NCBI RefSeq assembly: GCF_036010325.1
Contig: NZ_CP108549.1
Coordinates: 8,060,001 to 8,124,000, forward strand
DNA length: 64,000 nucleotides
DNA from: Streptomyces sp. NBC_01210
GTDB lineage: Bacteria; Actinomycetota; Actinomycetes; Streptomycetales; Streptomycetaceae
Direction of reading: 5' to 3'
The notes under the pieces were generated by a model. That model was not told where the DNA came from, did no database searches, and worked only from the letters and a program-made list of their open reading frames with translations. Both the position numbers and the translations under genes were made by a program. Shown in pieces: positions 32,640 to 40,007 of the stretch. Position 1 is the first letter of the stretch. Each line of letters begins with the position of its first letter.

Positions 32640-33476
32640 ATGCGTGCTTCACGCGCTCTCGCAGTGGCCGCGGCCGCCTGCGCGGCCGTAGGGCTCTCTG
32701 CCCCGCTGGCCGCCGCGGGCGGCGACATCCGGAACAACGATCCCATCCGTGTCAACGTGAGCCCGCAGGCGGTTCACCAGGGCAGCACCCTGACGATCAC
32801 GGTCCGGGGTTGCAATCGCGGTGGCACGGTCACGTCCAACGCCTTCCCACAGACCCGCCTCTCCGAGCAGCGCTCGGGCATCTCGGCCGCCATCGCGCGG
32901 ATCCACAACGATGCGACTCCCGGTCAGTACAACCTGGCGGTCAGGTGCAACGGCCTGAACGGCCTGAACGGCAACCAGAACGACAACGGGAACCGCAATG
33001 ACAACGGGATCCGCAATGACAACGGGATCCGTAACGACAACGGGATCCGTAACGACAACGGGATCCGCAATGACAACGGGATCCGCAATGACAACGGGAT
33101 CCGTAACGATAACGGGATCCGTAACGATAACGGGATCCGCAATGACAACGGGATCCGCAATGACAACGGGATCCGTAACGACAACGGGATCCGTAACGAC
33201 AACGGGATCCGCAATGACAACGGGATCCGTAACGACAACGGTCTCTTCTTCGACAACGGGATCCGCAACGACAACGGGCTCCTCGGCGACAACCGGACCG
33301 TGGCGACCGCACAGTTCACTGTGCTGCCGGGCCGAGGTGCGCTCGGCGGTCTCGGCGGCTCGGTCGGTCCCAGCGCCACCGAGATGGCGGTCGGCGCCGG
33401 CCTGGTCGCCACGGCGGCCGTCGGCGGCAGCCTGTTCATCGCCCGCCGTCGTCGTATGGCCGGCGGAAAGGTCTGA
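32640..33476 (+). CDS. secreted surface protein with NGIRND hexapeptide repeats
   Basis: A 278-aa exported protein. Residues 1-25 are a Sec signal (AVAAAACAAVGLSAPLAAAG). Residues 30-102 form a small beta domain with two Cys (RGCNRGG, VRCNG) like the paralogue at 33584. Residues 116-217 are seventeen Asn/Asp-rich hexapeptide units, mostly NGIRND. Residues about 220-245 are a linker, and a membrane helix (AVGAGLVATAAVGGSLFIA) is followed by RRRRMAGGKV. The C-terminal helix and basic tail resemble sortase sorting signals, but no LPxTG is present (nearest is VLPGRGALGG). GGAGG lies 7 nt before the ATG. Function unknown; surface spacer or beta-solenoid possible. Confidence 0.8.
   Translation: MRASRALAVAAAACAAVGLSAPLAAAGGDIRNNDPIRVNVSPQAVHQGSTLTITVRGCNRGGTVTSNAFPQTRLSEQRSGISAAIARIHNDATPGQYNLAVRCNGLNGLNGNQNDNGNRNDNGIRNDNGIRNDNGIRNDNGIRNDNGIRNDNGIRNDNGIRNDNGIRNDNGIRNDNGIRNDNGIRNDNGIRNDNGIRNDNGLFFDNGIRNDNGLLGDNRTVATAQFTVLPGRGALGGLGGSVGPSATEMAVGAGLVATAAVGGSLFIARRRRMAGGKV
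32985..33290 (+). repeat. tandem 18-bp repeat, 17 units, with 72-bp higher-order pattern
   Basis: Units follow AAC GGG ATC CGN AAN GAN and each encodes one NGIRND hexapeptide. Three synonymous versions occur: A = CGC AAT GAC, B = CGT AAC GAC, C = CGT AAC GAT. The first fourteen units run AABB AACC AABB AB; the last three are divergent (NGLFFD, NGIRND, NGLLGD). The paired pattern indicates duplication of 36- and 72-bp blocks, i.e. recent expansion with protein sequence held constant. Confidence 0.95.
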
Positions 33477-33502
33477 CCGGTCGAACCTCCCGGTCGGCCC
33501 CC

Positions 33503-33548
33503 ACGCCCGTCGCCCCGAGTCCTGGCCAGGACTCGGGGCGACGGGCGT
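33503..33548. terminator. strong bidirectional terminator between the convergent paralogues
   Basis: A perfect 23-bp inverted repeat (ACGCCCGTCGCCCCGAGTCC and its complement meeting at TGGCCA) without an unpaired spacer, 27 nt after one stop and 36 nt before the other gene's stop. Works equally on both strands. Confidence 0.9.
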
Positions 33549-33583
33549 ATATGGGGTATGAGGAGCCGGTACAGGCGGTTGCG

Positions 33584-34111
33584 TCAGTGCTGACGGTTCA
33601 ACGTGCGCCGCCGTACGACATAGATGGTGGCGGTGGCCGCGGCGACGATCAGTGCGGTGCCGCCGGCCAGCTCCCCGGCGTTCAGTCCGCCGATGCTGCC
33701 GCCGAGACCGCCTCGGACGGCTCCGACGGCTCCGGGCCCGACGGTCGTGGTGGAGCTGATGGTCGGATTCGAGGCGCCGCCGGCGATGGCGAGAGCGAAC
33801 GTTCCCACCTGCGATCCGCAGGTGAAGCGCACCGTGTACACGGTGCCCGGATTGGCGTCCGCGTCGACCGTGGTCGAGGTGGACGTGCCCGGGGTGACGG
33901 TGACGGGGTCGAAGACCCCGGACGTGGCAGTGGCCGTGGTGTTGCATCCGCTGGCGGACAGGGTGACCCGGCCGCCCGGCGGGACGGTAGAGGGGCTCAC
34001 GGTGAAGAACGGCTGCGTCAGCCGGCTGTCGGTCGCCGCCGCGGTGGGGGCGGTCAGTGCGAGTGAGGCCACTCCCAGCAGAGCGGCGGATGCGACACGA
34101 ATCGCGCGCAT
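33584..34111 (-). CDS. secreted membrane-anchored paralogue of the repeat protein
   Basis: A 175-aa exported protein. Signal peptide 1-26. An Ig-like beta domain (about 35-105) with SPSTVPPGGRVTLSASGCN and a second Cys in RFTCG matches the corresponding domain of the gene at 32640. A Gly-rich linker (GAVRGGLGGSIGGLNAG), a membrane helix (TALIVAAATATIYVV) and a basic tail RRRTLNRQH follow. It lacks the hexapeptide repeats and LPxTG. GGAGG precedes the ATG at 34111; the frame stays open for another 186 codons upstream without a start signal, which I do not regard as coding. Confidence 0.8.
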   Translation of the reverse strand: MRAIRVASAALLGVASLALTAPTAAATDSRLTQPFFTVSPSTVPPGGRVTLSASGCNTTATATSGVFDPVTVTPGTSTSTTVDADANPGTVYTVRFTCGSQVGTFALAIAGGASNPTISSTTTVGPGAVGAVRGGLGGSIGGLNAGELAGGTALIVAAATATIYVVRRRTLNRQH

Positions 34112-34752
34112 GGTCAATCCTCCGGGTCTCCGAGGAGCAGCTGCGGAACTGGTTTCCACAAGGGTCGGGGAATGCACCTCGATGACCGAAACGCTAGGAG
34201 TGGCCTTGATCGGCCGCGATCGCTGTCGCGCGAATGGGGCATCGATGTCCCCCATGCGGCGGACAGCCAGGGGCGTCGCGGCGTTGGTTCCGGCGGTGGA
34301 TGCGAGGGGGCCGGCGGTAAGAGTGCGTACGAGCGGGGTGGCGGGTCGCCGGAACACTTCCAGGCCGAGGGCTGCACCGAGGGTGCACGCGGATACTGCG
34401 ACCCGGACCGCTACCACGCTGTCCTCTTCGACAGCGCGGCCGCGGGCGCAGCCCGCCGCATGCTGCCGAGGACCGGTGCGCCTGGGGACGCCGTGCGATC
34501 CGAGGATCCGAACGGCTCGCCGCGTCGTCGCGCAGACGGAGTGGCTGGTGGAGCCAGTGTTGCGGATGAGATCAAGCCAATCCGTCTTGGGGTGAATTCC
34601 CCTGATGGAAGCCGGATTTCTACGATTCGCGTTGGCGACTCCGAAGATTTTTTCAAACGGCTTGAACACGCGGAGCCCTCCTGTCCGTACCTAGGGCCAT
34701 GAACACGGCGCACCTGGCGTCGCAACAGGCTCGATGGACAACAGGAGTGGAC
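34112..34752. other. 640-bp region without a confident gene
   Basis: No frame has a ribosome binding site or recognisable protein. A minus-strand frame with VRVAVSACTLGAALGLEVF could be a remnant of a signal or anchor segment. The right end (34640-34690) is A/T-rich, with GATTTTTTCAAACGG and a TTGAACAC ... CCGTACC pair that could be the promoter of the lipoprotein gene at 34753, possibly ECF-dependent. Confidence 0.4.
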
Positions 34753-35745
34753 ATGAACACCTGGCGTAACGCCTCGCTCGCGGTGACTGCGGCGGCCGTA
34801 CTCGCGCTGACGACGGCGTGCGGTCAGGACAAGGGCACCGAGACCCCCAATGGTCAGACGGTCGGCGCGGCCAAGCCGGCCCAGCCCGGGAACGGCGGCT
34901 ACGGCTCGGACTACGGCTCCGGCGCCGGCGCCGCGGAGCAGGCGGCGGCCAAGCCGGCCGGCCAACTCGCGGTCTGGGACAGCAAGGAACTCGGCAAGGT
35001 GGTCACCGACAGTGCCGGCTTCACGCTCTACCGCTTCGACAAGGACACCGCCAGCCCGCCGAAGTCGAATTGCGAAGCCGAGTGCGCGAAGGCGTGGCCC
35101 GCCGTGTCCGCCGGCGGCGCCTCGGCAGCGCCCGGCACCGACGCCTCGCTGATCGGCGAGGTCACCCGGGCCGACGGCAGCAAGCAACTCACCATCGGTG
35201 GCTGGCCGATGTACCGCTACGCCAAGGACGCCAAGCCCGGTGACGCGAAGGGGCAGGGCGTCGGCGGCACCTGGTTCGCGTCGGCCCCCGACGGCAAGAA
35301 GGCGCTCGGCGGCGGCGAGGGCGCCGGGTCCGGATCGGGCTACGGCGACGGTGGCGAGGAGGCCGGCAGCCAGCCCGCCGACCTCGCCGGACTCTCCGTC
35401 CACAAGGACCCCAAGCTCGGCGAGATCATCGTCGACAAGAACGGCATGACCGTCTACCGGTTCAAGAAGGACTCGGCCTGGCCGATGAAGTCGGCGTGCA
35501 CCGGCGAGTGCCTCAAGAAGTGGCCTGTTGTCGCTCCGGTCGACAAGAACGACACCGAGGGAATCATCAAGAAGGGCTTCGTCACCTTCAACCGCCCTGA
35601 CGGCATCAAGCAGCAGTCGATCGACTGCTGGCCGATCTACACCTTCGCGGGCGACAAGAAGCCGGGCGACACCAACGGCCAGGGTGTGGGCGGTACTTGG
35701 TACGTCGTATCGCCCCAGGCCAAGCTGGTCGGAGCGCCCAAGTAG
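34753..35745 (+). CDS. COG4315 lipoprotein with two tandem repeats (SCO0930-like)
   Basis: A 330-aa surface lipoprotein. The signal ends in the lipobox ALTTACG. Two copies of the secreted repeat with Y-x4-D motif follow: LYRFDKD...CEAECAKAWPAV (about 92-120) with WPMYRYAKDAKPGD, and VYRFKKD...CTGECLKKWPVV (about 233-260) with WPIYTFAGDKKPGD. Each copy has a pair of Cys and ends in GQGVGGTW. A Gly/Ser/Tyr linker separates them. Function is unknown; redox or metal binding at the surface has been suggested for relatives. AGGAG lies 6 nt before the ATG. It precedes the methyltransferase and rmdA, an order resembling the S. coelicolor SCO0930-SCO0928 region as I recall it. Confidence 0.9.
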   Translation: MNTWRNASLAVTAAAVLALTTACGQDKGTETPNGQTVGAAKPAQPGNGGYGSDYGSGAGAAEQAAAKPAGQLAVWDSKELGKVVTDSAGFTLYRFDKDTASPPKSNCEAECAKAWPAVSAGGASAAPGTDASLIGEVTRADGSKQLTIGGWPMYRYAKDAKPGDAKGQGVGGTWFASAPDGKKALGGGEGAGSGSGYGDGGEEAGSQPADLAGLSVHKDPKLGEIIVDKNGMTVYRFKKDSAWPMKSACTGECLKKWPVVAPVDKNDTEGIIKKGFVTFNRPDGIKQQSIDCWPIYTFAGDKKPGDTNGQGVGGTWYVVSPQAKLVGAPK

Positions 35746-35767
35746 TCCCCACGCTGCGCGTCCGGCC

Positions 35768-35811
35768 CAACCGGCCCGTCTCACGCCCCCCGCGTGATGG
35801 CGGGCCGGTTG
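35768..35811 (+). terminator. hairpin after the COG4315 lipoprotein gene
   Basis: CAACCGGCCCG pairs with CGGGCCGGTTG, with an inner CACGC/GCGTG stem, 22 nt after the stop. Confidence 0.8.
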
Positions 35812-35952
35812 CTATGCCACCGGCGTGTGACCAAGAACGGACCGCTAATTTCCGTTTGGGCTCGCTCTCTTGGCGGGCGATCAGTAGCCTCGGCTCGAAC
35901 ACCGGCCAGGAACATGGCCGAACTCCCCCGTGGCGACTTGTTGGAGACATCG

Positions 35953-36765
35953 ATGGAGCGTCCCGCCTGGGCCCCGCAGGGCATCGACATATCGGTGCCG
36001 AGCGTGTCTCGCATTTACGACTACTACCTGGGCGGCTCGCACAATTTCGAAGTCGACAGGGAAGCGGCCCGCAAGGCGATGGAGTTCATGCCCGGCCTCC
36101 CCAAGATCATGCAGGCGAACCGGGCGTTCATGCGCCGGGCCGTGAATTACGCGGTGAGCGAGGGTGTCACGCAGTTCCTTGACATCGGCTCCGGGATTCC
36201 GACCTTCGGCAATGTCCACGAGGTGGCGCACAAGGCCGACGCCGCCTCCCGCGTGGTCTACGTCGACCACGATCCGGTTGCCGTCGCACACAGCAGGGCC
36301 GTTCTGGACGGCGACGAGCAGGCCGTCGTCGTCTCCGCGGATCTGCGCAAGCCGCAGCAGATACTCGACAGCCCCGAGGTCGGCGGACTGCTCGACCTGG
36401 AGCGGCCGGTGGCGCTGCTCCTCGTCGCCGTACTGCACTTCCTCGAGGACGAGGACGATCCACAGAGCGCCGTGGCCCAGCTCCGTGACGCTCTGGCGCC
36501 CGGCAGCCTCATCGTCATCACCCACGCCTCGTACGAAGGAATACCGCTGCCCGAGGAGCAGGCGGGCGGCGCGGTCGACGTCTACCGGAACATACGCAAC
36601 CCGCTGGTCATGCGCTCGCGCGAGGAGATCGCGCGGTTCTTCGAGGGGTACGAGATGGCCGAGCCCGGTCTGGTGTCCATGCCCCACTGGAGGCCCGACG
36701 CGCCCGCCGAGCAGGAGGACCCATACGCCTTCTCGGGCTTCGCCGGGGTAGGGCGCAAGGCGTGA
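35953..36765 (+). CDS. SAM-dependent methyltransferase (SAV2177/DUF574 family)
   Basis: A 270-aa member of the large Streptomyces family of putative methyltransferases. The family opening VSRIYDYYLGGSHNFEVDRE (residues 17-36) is intact. The SAM pocket reads FLDIGSGIPTFGNVHEVA and VVYVDHDPVAVAHSRAVL. Substrates are unknown for the whole family, with developmental roles suspected. GGAGA lies 7 nt before the ATG at 35953; an ATG at 35914 is in frame but less typical of the family. The stop overlaps the start of rmdA, so the two are translationally coupled. Confidence 0.9.
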   Translation: MERPAWAPQGIDISVPSVSRIYDYYLGGSHNFEVDREAARKAMEFMPGLPKIMQANRAFMRRAVNYAVSEGVTQFLDIGSGIPTFGNVHEVAHKADAASRVVYVDHDPVAVAHSRAVLDGDEQAVVVSADLRKPQQILDSPEVGGLLDLERPVALLLVAVLHFLEDEDDPQSAVAQLRDALAPGSLIVITHASYEGIPLPEEQAGGAVDVYRNIRNPLVMRSREEIARFFEGYEMAEPGLVSMPHWRPDAPAEQEDPYAFSGFAGVGRKA

Positions 36766-38930
36766 TGGCGCCGACGGAGGTGACGGATTCCGCGGTGGAC
36801 CCGGACGGCCTGGAGGACAGACTCCGGCGGTTCGCGACGATCTGGAGCCGGGCCATCTTCCCGGTGACGGCCACGTCGATGACCCGGGCCGAGCTCGAGA
36901 AGCATCTGCTGCCGCTGGCCCGGCGGTTGAGGGAGTCCCTGCACGCACGGCCCTTCGACCCACAGGCCGCGCAGCGGGTCGGAGCGGCCCTGGTCGAGGC
37001 CCACTGCATGGACCCCGAAGCACTCAGCCGCACGCTCGGCGTCGTCGACGCGTATCTGGTCCTGTACTGCGGCGCCGGTGACCCCGAGCAGCCCGCCGAG
37101 GAGAGCCGGGCTCGCTGCGCCCGGCTGCAGCACGCGGTGGCCGCCGGCTTCGCCCACGGACTGCGCGAGCGCACACTGGCCGAGCAGGAGGCCATCGCGC
37201 GCTCCTCGCTGCTGGCCCGCAGCGACGCGGTGCAGGCGCTGCACGCCACCGAGGCCCGCTTCCGTGCGGTGTTCGAGGGCGCTGCGATCGGCATCGGGAT
37301 CGCCGACCTCGACGGCAATGTGCTCGAGGTCAACGAGACCCTGCAGCGGATGTTCGGCGGGCTCGAGCACCATGTGCGTGGCAGGAAGGTTACCGACTGG
37401 GCCCATCCTGAAGACCGGCCACACGTCTGGGAGTTGTACCGGGAGCTGGTGAGCGGCGAGCGCGACGACTACCGCGTGGAGAAGCCCTTCTTCCGCAACG
37501 ACGGCACGGTCCTGTGGACCAATCTGACGGTCTCTCTGCTGCGGGACCCCGACGGCCGGCCGGAGTACCAGTTGGCGCTGATGGAGGACACCACCGAGCG
37601 CCGGCTGCTCAATCTGCGGCTGCGCTACGAGGCCACGCACGACGCGCTGACCGGGCTGCCCAACCGCACACTCTTCTTCGAACGGCTGGAGAAGGCGCTC
37701 TCCGCCGGCGACGGCGCCCGGTTCGGCCTCTGCTACCTCGACCTCGACGGCTTCAAGGCGATCAACGACAGCCTCGGTCACGCGGCGGGCGACCGGCTGC
37801 TGGTGGAGGTCGCGGACCGGCTGCAGAGCTGCGCCACCGCGCCCGGTGAGATGGTGGCACGGCTCGGCGGCGACGAGTTCGTGGCGCTGACCACCGGACC
37901 CGACACCCAGCGCGAGGTGGACGACCTCGCCGCCCGTATCCTCGCCGCGCTCGCCTCGCCCATCCGTGTCGACGGCCGGGAGTTCACCGTCCGGGGAAGC
38001 ATCGGCATCGTCGAGGGGCCCGCGGGCGAGCGGACCACAGCCGAAGTGCTGCGCAGCGCCGACATCACCATGTACCGCGCCAAGTCGGCGGGCGGCAACC
38101 GCTTCGAGCTCGCCGACCCGGAGGCGGACGCCCGCGCCATCACCCGGCACGGGCTGACCACCGCACTGCCGGCGGCCCTGGAACGCGGTGAGTTCTTCAT
38201 CGAATACCAGCCCTTGGTCCACCTGGGTGACGGGAGCGTGCACGGGGCCGAGGCGCTGGTGCGCTGGTGCCATCCGCAGCACGGCGTACTCGGTCCGGAC
38301 CGGTTCATTCCGCTCGCCGAGCACACCGGACTGATCGTGCCGCTGGGCCGCTGGGTGCTCCAGGAGGCCGTACGCCAGGCTCGCTACTGGCAGAGGCGCC
38401 ACTCCGACGGCGGCCCGCTGCGGATCAACGTCAACCTCTCGCCCGCGCAGCTCCACCACCCCGGACTGGTCGCCGACACGGTCGACGTGCTCCAGCGCTC
38501 CGGCCTCGAACCGGGCGCCCTGTGCCTGGAGGTCACCGAGTCCGCGCTGATCGGCGCGGACGAGGATCTGCTCAAACCGCTGCGCCAGCTCGCCGAGATG
38601 GGTGTGGACATCGCGCTCGACGACTTCGGCACCGGCTATTCGAACCTCGCCAATCTGCGCCGGCTGCCGGTGAGCGTGCTCAAACTGGACCGTTCCTTCA
38701 CCCAGGGCATGCAGCGGCACCCGGCCGACCCCGTCGATCTGAAGATCGTCGAGGGGATCGTCTCGCTGGCGCACAGTCTGCAGCTGGCCGTGACGGTGGA
38801 GGGCGTGGAGACCGGCGCCCAGGCGGAGCAGCTGCGCGAGCTCGGCTGCGACACCGCACAGGGCTGGTACTACGCGAGGCCCGGGCCGCCGGACAAGCTG
38901 CACGCGCTGTCGCTGGCGGACGCGGTGTAG
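36762..38930 (+). CDS. rmdA: PAS-GGDEF-EAL cyclic di-GMP protein, RmdA type
   Basis: A 722-aa cytoplasmic enzyme that both makes and degrades c-di-GMP. A helical N-terminal region (1-155) is followed by PAS (about 165-285), GGDEF (about 290-450) with intact RLGGDEF at about 366-372, and EAL (about 465-715) with GAEALVRW at about 495 and DDFGTGYSNL near 625. The residues before GGDEF (APGE in place of RxxD) show that the inhibitory I-site is absent. Domain order and position beside the methyltransferase and COG4315 lipoprotein match RmdA, which controls aerial mycelium formation in Streptomyces. Start GTG 36762 or ATG 36765, both overlapping the upstream stop. Confidence 0.88.
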   Translation: MMAPTEVTDSAVDPDGLEDRLRRFATIWSRAIFPVTATSMTRAELEKHLLPLARRLRESLHARPFDPQAAQRVGAALVEAHCMDPEALSRTLGVVDAYLVLYCGAGDPEQPAEESRARCARLQHAVAAGFAHGLRERTLAEQEAIARSSLLARSDAVQALHATEARFRAVFEGAAIGIGIADLDGNVLEVNETLQRMFGGLEHHVRGRKVTDWAHPEDRPHVWELYRELVSGERDDYRVEKPFFRNDGTVLWTNLTVSLLRDPDGRPEYQLALMEDTTERRLLNLRLRYEATHDALTGLPNRTLFFERLEKALSAGDGARFGLCYLDLDGFKAINDSLGHAAGDRLLVEVADRLQSCATAPGEMVARLGGDEFVALTTGPDTQREVDDLAARILAALASPIRVDGREFTVRGSIGIVEGPAGERTTAEVLRSADITMYRAKSAGGNRFELADPEADARAITRHGLTTALPAALERGEFFIEYQPLVHLGDGSVHGAEALVRWCHPQHGVLGPDRFIPLAEHTGLIVPLGRWVLQEAVRQARYWQRRHSDGGPLRINVNLSPAQLHHPGLVADTVDVLQRSGLEPGALCLEVTESALIGADEDLLKPLRQLAEMGVDIALDDFGTGYSNLANLRRLPVSVLKLDRSFTQGMQRHPADPVDLKIVEGIVSLAHSLQLAVTVEGVETGAQAEQLRELGCDTAQGWYYARPGPPDKLHALSLADAV

Positions 38931-38961
38931 TTTCCCCGGGGCGCCGCCCCCGGCCCCCGCG

Positions 38962-39001
38962 CCTCAATCGCCGCACCATCGAGCCCGTCCGGCGATTGAG
39001 G
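38962..39001. terminator. bidirectional hairpin, common Streptomyces intergenic element
   Basis: CCTCAATCGCCG and CGGCGATTGAGG form a perfect 12-bp stem with a 16-nt loop between the convergent rmdA and lysR genes. The GTCCGGCGATTGAGG sequence is one I know as a frequent interspersed terminator-like element of Streptomyces genomes. Confidence 0.8.
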
Positions 39002-39031
39002 GCAACGCCGAAGGCGGTGCCCCGACGACGG

Positions 39032-39922
39032 TCAGTCGACCGCCGTGCGCGAGTTCAGCAGCACCCGCTGCAGCTCGCGCGCGGCCCGCGGCGGGGCGAC
39101 ATCGCTGCGGTGGGCGAGCGCGATCGTACGGCGCAGTCCCGGCTGGGCGAGCGGGGTGACCCGCAGATCGCGCCCGGCGCGGTCCGCCACCATGCTCGGC
39201 ACCACCGCGACGCCGAGCCCGGCCCGTACGAAACCGAGTACGGCGTCCATCTCGCCGCCCTCCACGGTGAAGGCCGGCTCGAAGCCCTCTGCGCGGCATG
39301 CGGCGACCGTCAGCTCGCGCAGGTCGTAGCCGTGCCGGAACATCACCAGGGGCTCGCCCTGCAGATCGGCGATCCGCACCGGCCGGTGCGGGGCCTTCGC
39401 CGCAGCCGACGACACCACGACCAGATCCTCCCGCAGCAGCTCGACCGTGGTCAGCGCGGGGGACGCGGGCGGCAACGGCAGCACGATCAGGGCCAGATCG
39501 AGCGACCCGCGGGCCAGCTCGCGTACGAGATCGTGTGAACCGCTCTCCTCGATCAGCAGCTGGATGCCCGGGTGCAGATCGTGGAAGGTCCGCAGCACAT
39601 CCGGCAGCAGACCGGTGCAGAGGCTCGGCGTCGCGCCCAGCCTGACCCGGCCGCGGCGCAGCTGTGCGAGCTCCTGGACCTCATGGCGTGCGGTGTCGGT
39701 GTCGGCGAGGATGCGGCGCGCCAGCGGAAGCAGCGCCTCCCCGGCGTCCGTCAGGGCGATATTGCCGCGGGCCCGGCTGAACAGCTCCGCTCCGAGCTCC
39801 TTCTCCAGCGCCCGGATCTGCTGGGAGAGGGACGGCTGGGCGACATGCACCCGCTCGGCGGCGCGGGTGAAGTGGCGCGTCTCGGCGACCGCCACGAAGT
39901 ACAGAAGCTGCTGGAACTGCAT
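39032..39922 (-). CDS. LysR-family transcriptional regulator
   Basis: A 296-aa regulator. An N-terminal winged helix-turn-helix (1-62, with FTRAAERVHVAQPSLSQQIRALEKELG) precedes a type 2 periplasmic-binding-like effector domain (about 90-290, LSLCTGLLPDVLRTFHDL-like start after VRLGATP). ATG at 39922 preferred because TATCGT lies 7 nt upstream, as in other leaderless genes here; a GTG at 39931 would lie inside that box. Divergent from sdhCAB with a T-N11-A palindrome between them, so control of succinate dehydrogenase and of itself is inferred. Effector unknown. Confidence 0.9.
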   Translation of the reverse strand: MQFQQLLYFVAVAETRHFTRAAERVHVAQPSLSQQIRALEKELGAELFSRARGNIALTDAGEALLPLARRILADTDTARHEVQELAQLRRGRVRLGATPSLCTGLLPDVLRTFHDLHPGIQLLIEESGSHDLVRELARGSLDLALIVLPLPPASPALTTVELLREDLVVVSSAAAKAPHRPVRIADLQGEPLVMFRHGYDLRELTVAACRAEGFEPAFTVEGGEMDAVLGFVRAGLGVAVVPSMVADRAGRDLRVTPLAQPGLRRTIALAHRSDVAPPRAARELQRVLLNSRTAVD

Positions 39923-39932
39923 AGCATCCACG

Positions 39933-39947
39933 ATAGGGCATGCCTAT
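39933..39947. promoter_or_regulatory. LysR-type box between lysR and sdhC
   Basis: ATAGGGCATGCCTAT has 5-bp arms ATAGG/CCTAT and the T-N11-A spacing of LysR operators. It overlaps the -10 hexamer (39930-39935) of the lysR gene and lies 22 bp upstream of the -35 of sdhC, the classical position for autorepression with divergent activation. Confidence 0.55.
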
Positions 39948-39968
39948 GGAAATGAGCCGGATCATGTC

Positions 39969-39999
39969 TTGGACCTCTTGGGTCCTCCCGCCCTAGCGT
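39969..39999 (+). promoter_or_regulatory. promoter of sdhCAB
   Basis: TTGGAC (39969-39974), 19-nt spacer, TAGCGT (39994-39999). The ATG follows 8 nt later without a ribosome binding site, so the operon mRNA is probably leaderless. Confidence 0.5.
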
Positions 40000-40007
40000 C
40001 TCTGTAC

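Noticed and set aside
32985..33290. Repeat considered as a CRISPR or RTX calcium-binding array
   Set aside because: No spacers between units and fully coding; the hexapeptide lacks the GGxGxD nonapeptide of RTX repeats.
33300..33350. VLPGRG considered as an LPxTG sorting signal
   Set aside because: Position 4 is Arg, not Thr, and 20 residues plus a linker separate it from the membrane helix; not a standard motif.
32924..33947. Antisense frames through the NGIRND repeat giving RIPLSL or VVIADP repeats
   Set aside because: An 18-bp repeat is open in several frames on both strands by construction; only the plus-strand gene has signal peptide, ribosome binding site and membrane anchor.
33584..34669. 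361-aa extended version of the secreted paralogue
   Set aside because: A clear ribosome binding site and signal peptide begin at 34111; the upstream part has neither a start signal nor typical protein composition.
36582..38903. 773-aa open frame antisense to rmdA
   Set aside because: Shadow of an intact PAS-GGDEF-EAL gene; no start signal.
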